Source: Parasulfitobacter algicola
GTDB lineage: Bacteria; Pseudomonadota; Alphaproteobacteria; Rhodobacterales; Rhodobacteraceae
Reading direction: 5' to 3'
Length of the DNA stretch: 55,178 bases
Assembly: GCF_013315265.1 (NCBI RefSeq)
Contig: NZ_JABUFE010000015.1
Location: 1-55,178, forward strand
The notes below the pieces were generated by a model. The model was not told where the DNA came from. It made no database searches and saw nothing but the letters and a program-made list of their open reading frames with translations. Position 1 is the first letter of the stretch. Every line of letters starts with the position of its first letter. Below, piece after piece: positions 53,708-55,178 of this stretch. Made by a program: the position numbers and the translations under genes.

Positions 53708-54145
53708 ATGGAAAAGGCCGCAGAGCATTGTGGCGTAAATCTTTGGAAGTATGTTGACGAGGTTCGCTATGGTCCTTTTGATAATCCCAGTTTTTCGGTT
53801 CAAGGTGGAAGCCGAATTATCCAGATTCCAAATACGATGTCGCAGTCAAATAAGTACATGCAATTGAAGACTGCTGCGCATGAGCTCAATCATGCTCGAA
53901 TATATGATAAGTTTATAAAGAGAATGGGGCCAATTAGCGGTCATCAAGAATACTGGGCAGCTCATCGTAATTTCGGAACGCGCCTTTATGCCAGGGAAGA
54001 AATGATTGTTGAACGGGCGGCAGAAATGATGATCAGATCTGTTTTTGAAGGCAAGCTTTCGGGAGCGAACTTAAGGCGCTTCACAGCAGCTTTGGACGAT
54101 GCAAAAGACTATATTGATGGATGGAAAAGCGTATTCAGAGGATGA
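53708..54145 (+). CDS. Probable polymorphic-toxin C-terminal domain with HExxH motif (145 aa, N-terminally truncated)
   Basis: Contains TAAHELNHARIYDKFIKRMG, with the zincin motif HExxH at residues 58-62, and a downstream EEMIVERAAEMMIR that could give the third ligand Glu. The same frame is open upstream through 53636, up to the IS boundary, with coherent sequence (LTRAQGPGIVNNQSTATRLM). The ATG at 53708 has no ribosome binding site, so this is most likely the severed C-terminus of a longer protein. Its size, cut-off N-terminus and a small acidic partner gene 4 bp behind are typical of toxin-immunity tails of contact-dependent or type VI effectors. No exact family recognised. Confidence 0.6.
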   Translation: MEKAAEHCGVNLWKYVDEVRYGPFDNPSFSVQGGSRIIQIPNTMSQSNKYMQLKTAAHELNHARIYDKFIKRMGPISGHQEYWAAHRNFGTRLYAREEMIVERAAEMMIRSVFEGKLSGANLRRFTAALDDAKDYIDGWKSVFRG

Positions 54146-54149
54146 ATGC

Positions 54150-54506
54150 ATGACTATGAAAAGTTTTGGACAAATTGTTCCCTTGCAAGGCTTTATGCTG
54201 ATGCTTGCAGGGTACGGTAATTCACAGGAAGCTGGCACACGTGATTTGTACAGACCTGCAGTTGAAGAGGAATTAATAACTAATATCAAAAAAGGTCATG
54301 AGCTAGTGGCCGGTCTTGTTGATAATGATTTTGGATTTTCGCTATCAGAATGGCACAAATATCTATCAACTCATGAAAACTATTCAAAACAGTATAAATT
54401 TTCAAGAAGTTGGGAACGCGTTGAAAAAGCTATTTTAACTGAAATCAAAAACCCAAACCGAGCTGACTTGGAAAGACATGCTGCTCAATCCAATAACAAA
54501 CCATGA
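54150..54506 (+). CDS. Small protein, candidate immunity protein (118 aa)
   Basis: No family recognised. It starts 4 bp after the HExxH gene, behind AGAGGATG. It is hydrophilic, with MLMLAGYGNSQEAGTRDLYR near the start, a helical middle (YRPAVEEELITNIKKGHELV) and a basic end. Codon use is more AT-rich than the surrounding metabolic genes, suggesting transfer. Position and size fit an immunity protein for the upstream domain (inference). Confidence 0.55.
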   Translation: MTMKSFGQIVPLQGFMLMLAGYGNSQEAGTRDLYRPAVEEELITNIKKGHELVAGLVDNDFGFSLSEWHKYLSTHENYSKQYKFSRSWERVEKAILTEIKNPNRADLERHAAQSNNKP

Positions 54507-54585
54507 TATTGCCTAGTAAGCTTATCGAGCCTTTTTTATTGAGTTTGCCCATCTGTTGAACCCGCCCTGTTGAGCTTGAGCGGCG

Positions 54586-54735
54586 CCCGTTACGCTGGCT
54601 GAGCAGCGTAGCGACGAACCAGAAGCCGGTGGAAACCTGGCGCTGCGCCGGCGTATGCGGCGCAGGACGCCTTAATGTCAGCTTCTGGCAAGTAGCGGTG
54701 CAGAAAAAGTAAGCTTAGATAACGGCAAGTAGCCC
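54586..54735. repeat. Nested inverted repeats and a direct repeat in non-coding DNA
   Basis: TACGCTG/CAGCGTA (54591-54597 and 54604-54610) forms one hairpin. CCAGAAGC/GCTTCTGG (54619-54626 and 54681-54688) encloses GGCG-CTGCGCC/GGCGCAG-GA-CGCC (54639-54671) as a long second hairpin. The decamer GGCAAGTAGC occurs twice, near 54687 and 54723. The stretch has no gene; it could be a transposon end, a structured RNA or a recombination site. Confidence 0.7.
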
Positions 54736-54745
54736 CAGCATTTTG

Positions 54746-55050
54746 CTACTCCCGCATCACCTTCTCGGCCATATGGGCACAATAACTACACAGATCCGGA
54801 GACTCGAAATTATACTCATGCGCGTCGATGGGGTTCGAACATCGATTACACTCACCGGCTACGCTTTCGCCGCAAACAAAGCATACATTGTCAAAGAGGA
54901 GGAGCGGTTGTTGGGCATTCCCACGCTACTCGTTGACTGCTTGACAGGATGTCTCCCAAACGAATTCGAGGAGTTTGCTTGGTTCGCCATCGATGTTGCT
55001 GAATCAGAACGGGAACCCATCAAGTTCAGGCAAAGCTCCCTGAGGCATGA
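54746..55050 (-). pseudogene. Zinc-ribbon protein, C-terminal part, with two in-frame stops
   Basis: One minus-strand frame reads MPQGALPELDGFPF, stop, FSNIDGEPSKLLEFVWETSC, QAVNE, stop, RGNAQQPLLLFDNVCFVCGE, SVAGECNRCSNPIDAHEYNF, ESPDLCSYCAHMAEKVMRE. The Cys pairs CFVC, CNRC and CSYC suggest a zinc ribbon. Both stops (TGA and TAG) are single changes from a Trp codon, and the frame is coherent across them. Family not recognised. The 5' end is lost near the IS110 fragment. Confidence 0.5.
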
Positions 55051-55105
55051 AATTTTAATCGAAGGCCAGCAGCAACTGGCGACCCCGATGCAAGCATTGG
55101 CTACC

Positions 55106-55178
55106 TGCTTTGACAATCCCCGCCAGCTGATGGCCTGGCTCGGGCTGGTGCCGAGCGAACATTCCAGTGGTAATACCA
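55106..55178 (+). pseudogene. IS110-family transposase fragment, cut by the window end
   Basis: Reads CFDNPRQLMAWLGLVPSEHS followed by SGNT, the highly conserved Transposase_20 start of IS110/IS116/IS902 enzymes. The preceding helix (RxGV...GD) is not recognisable, so the N-terminal part appears to be missing. It continues beyond the window. Confidence 0.75.

Noticed and set aside
54540-54740. Integron attC site
   Set aside because: The hairpins look cassette-like, but I could not find the paired GTTRRRY and RYYYAAC core sites at the outer ends.
1-55178. CRISPR array or rRNA operon
   Set aside because: No regularly spaced direct repeats and no rRNA sequence were seen anywhere in the window.

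Overview
The window reads as chromosomal DNA of a marine alphaproteobacterium of the Rhodobacteraceae (Roseobacter group). The basis is inference from gene families and layout: a cysG-nasA-nirD-nirB-nrt-nasST nitrate operon, divergent hemE/hemC, DUF1203 and DUF6683 proteins, and oxidative deoxysugar catabolism. Many insertion-sequence remnants and genes broken by one stop codon or frameshift suggest a genome with active decay.

Layout. (1) 592-14431, all minus strand: a nitrate/nitrite assimilation unit. It encodes the two-gene NasS/NasT sensor-antiterminator, a leader RNA with two ANTAR-type hairpins and a terminator, the NrtA-NrtB-NrtCD nitrate ABC transporter (both ATPases fused), nitrite reductase NirB/NirD, nitrate reductase NasA, a TrpD2-like protein and the siroheme synthase CysG that makes the NirB cofactor. 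Most genes overlap by ATGA. (2) 14700-19190: accessory material with a nonsense-broken tyrosine recombinase, a DUF2867 gene, an IS110 remnant, a small operon (ABM-like, WYL regulator, DUF6194), an azoR 5' fragment and a frameshifted DUF6683 gene. (3) 19188-25557: transaldolase, a fused E1 alpha-beta 2-oxoacid dehydrogenase with a free-standing lipoyl domain, a SorC regulator, a fructokinase-like PfkB kinase, the C-terminal stub of a lost sugar ABC ATPase, and a DUF1203 gene. (4) 25758-41228: a deoxysugar locus with all five enzymes of the oxidative L-fucose pathway to pyruvate and lactate (AKR dehydrogenase, lactonase, MR/MLE dehydratase, SDR, FAH hydrolase), plus a sugar isomerase-like protein, two PfkB kinases, an FGGY kinase, a FucU/RbsD mutarotase and a complete ABC importer. 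A GntR regulator sits inside it, and four copies of a 20-bp palindrome lie at its promoters. (5) 41310-47433: a cobalamin riboswitch followed by a TonB receptor with an in-frame TAA, a BtuF-BtuC-BtuD importer, CbiZ, and a second binding protein that lacks a signal peptide. (6) 47430-51483: a large anchored protein of unknown function, hemE, hemC with a TGT-N12-ACA palindrome between them, and a tRNA with anticodon CAT. (7) 51484-55178: a mobile, decayed region with two IS3 elements next to each other, the C-terminal HExxH domain of a probable polymorphic toxin with a likely immunity gene, a strongly structured non-coding stretch, a decayed zinc-ribbon gene and the start of an IS110 fragment.

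How it works together: regions 1, 4 and 5 are self-contained nutrient uptake-and-use modules, each with its own cis-regulatory device (ANTAR leader, palindromic operators, riboswitch). The most unusual items are the lipoyl-E1 pair without a local E2 or E3, the truncated toxin/immunity pair beside the IS elements, the regulon-wide palindrome, and the broken receptor at the head of an otherwise intact B12 operon.
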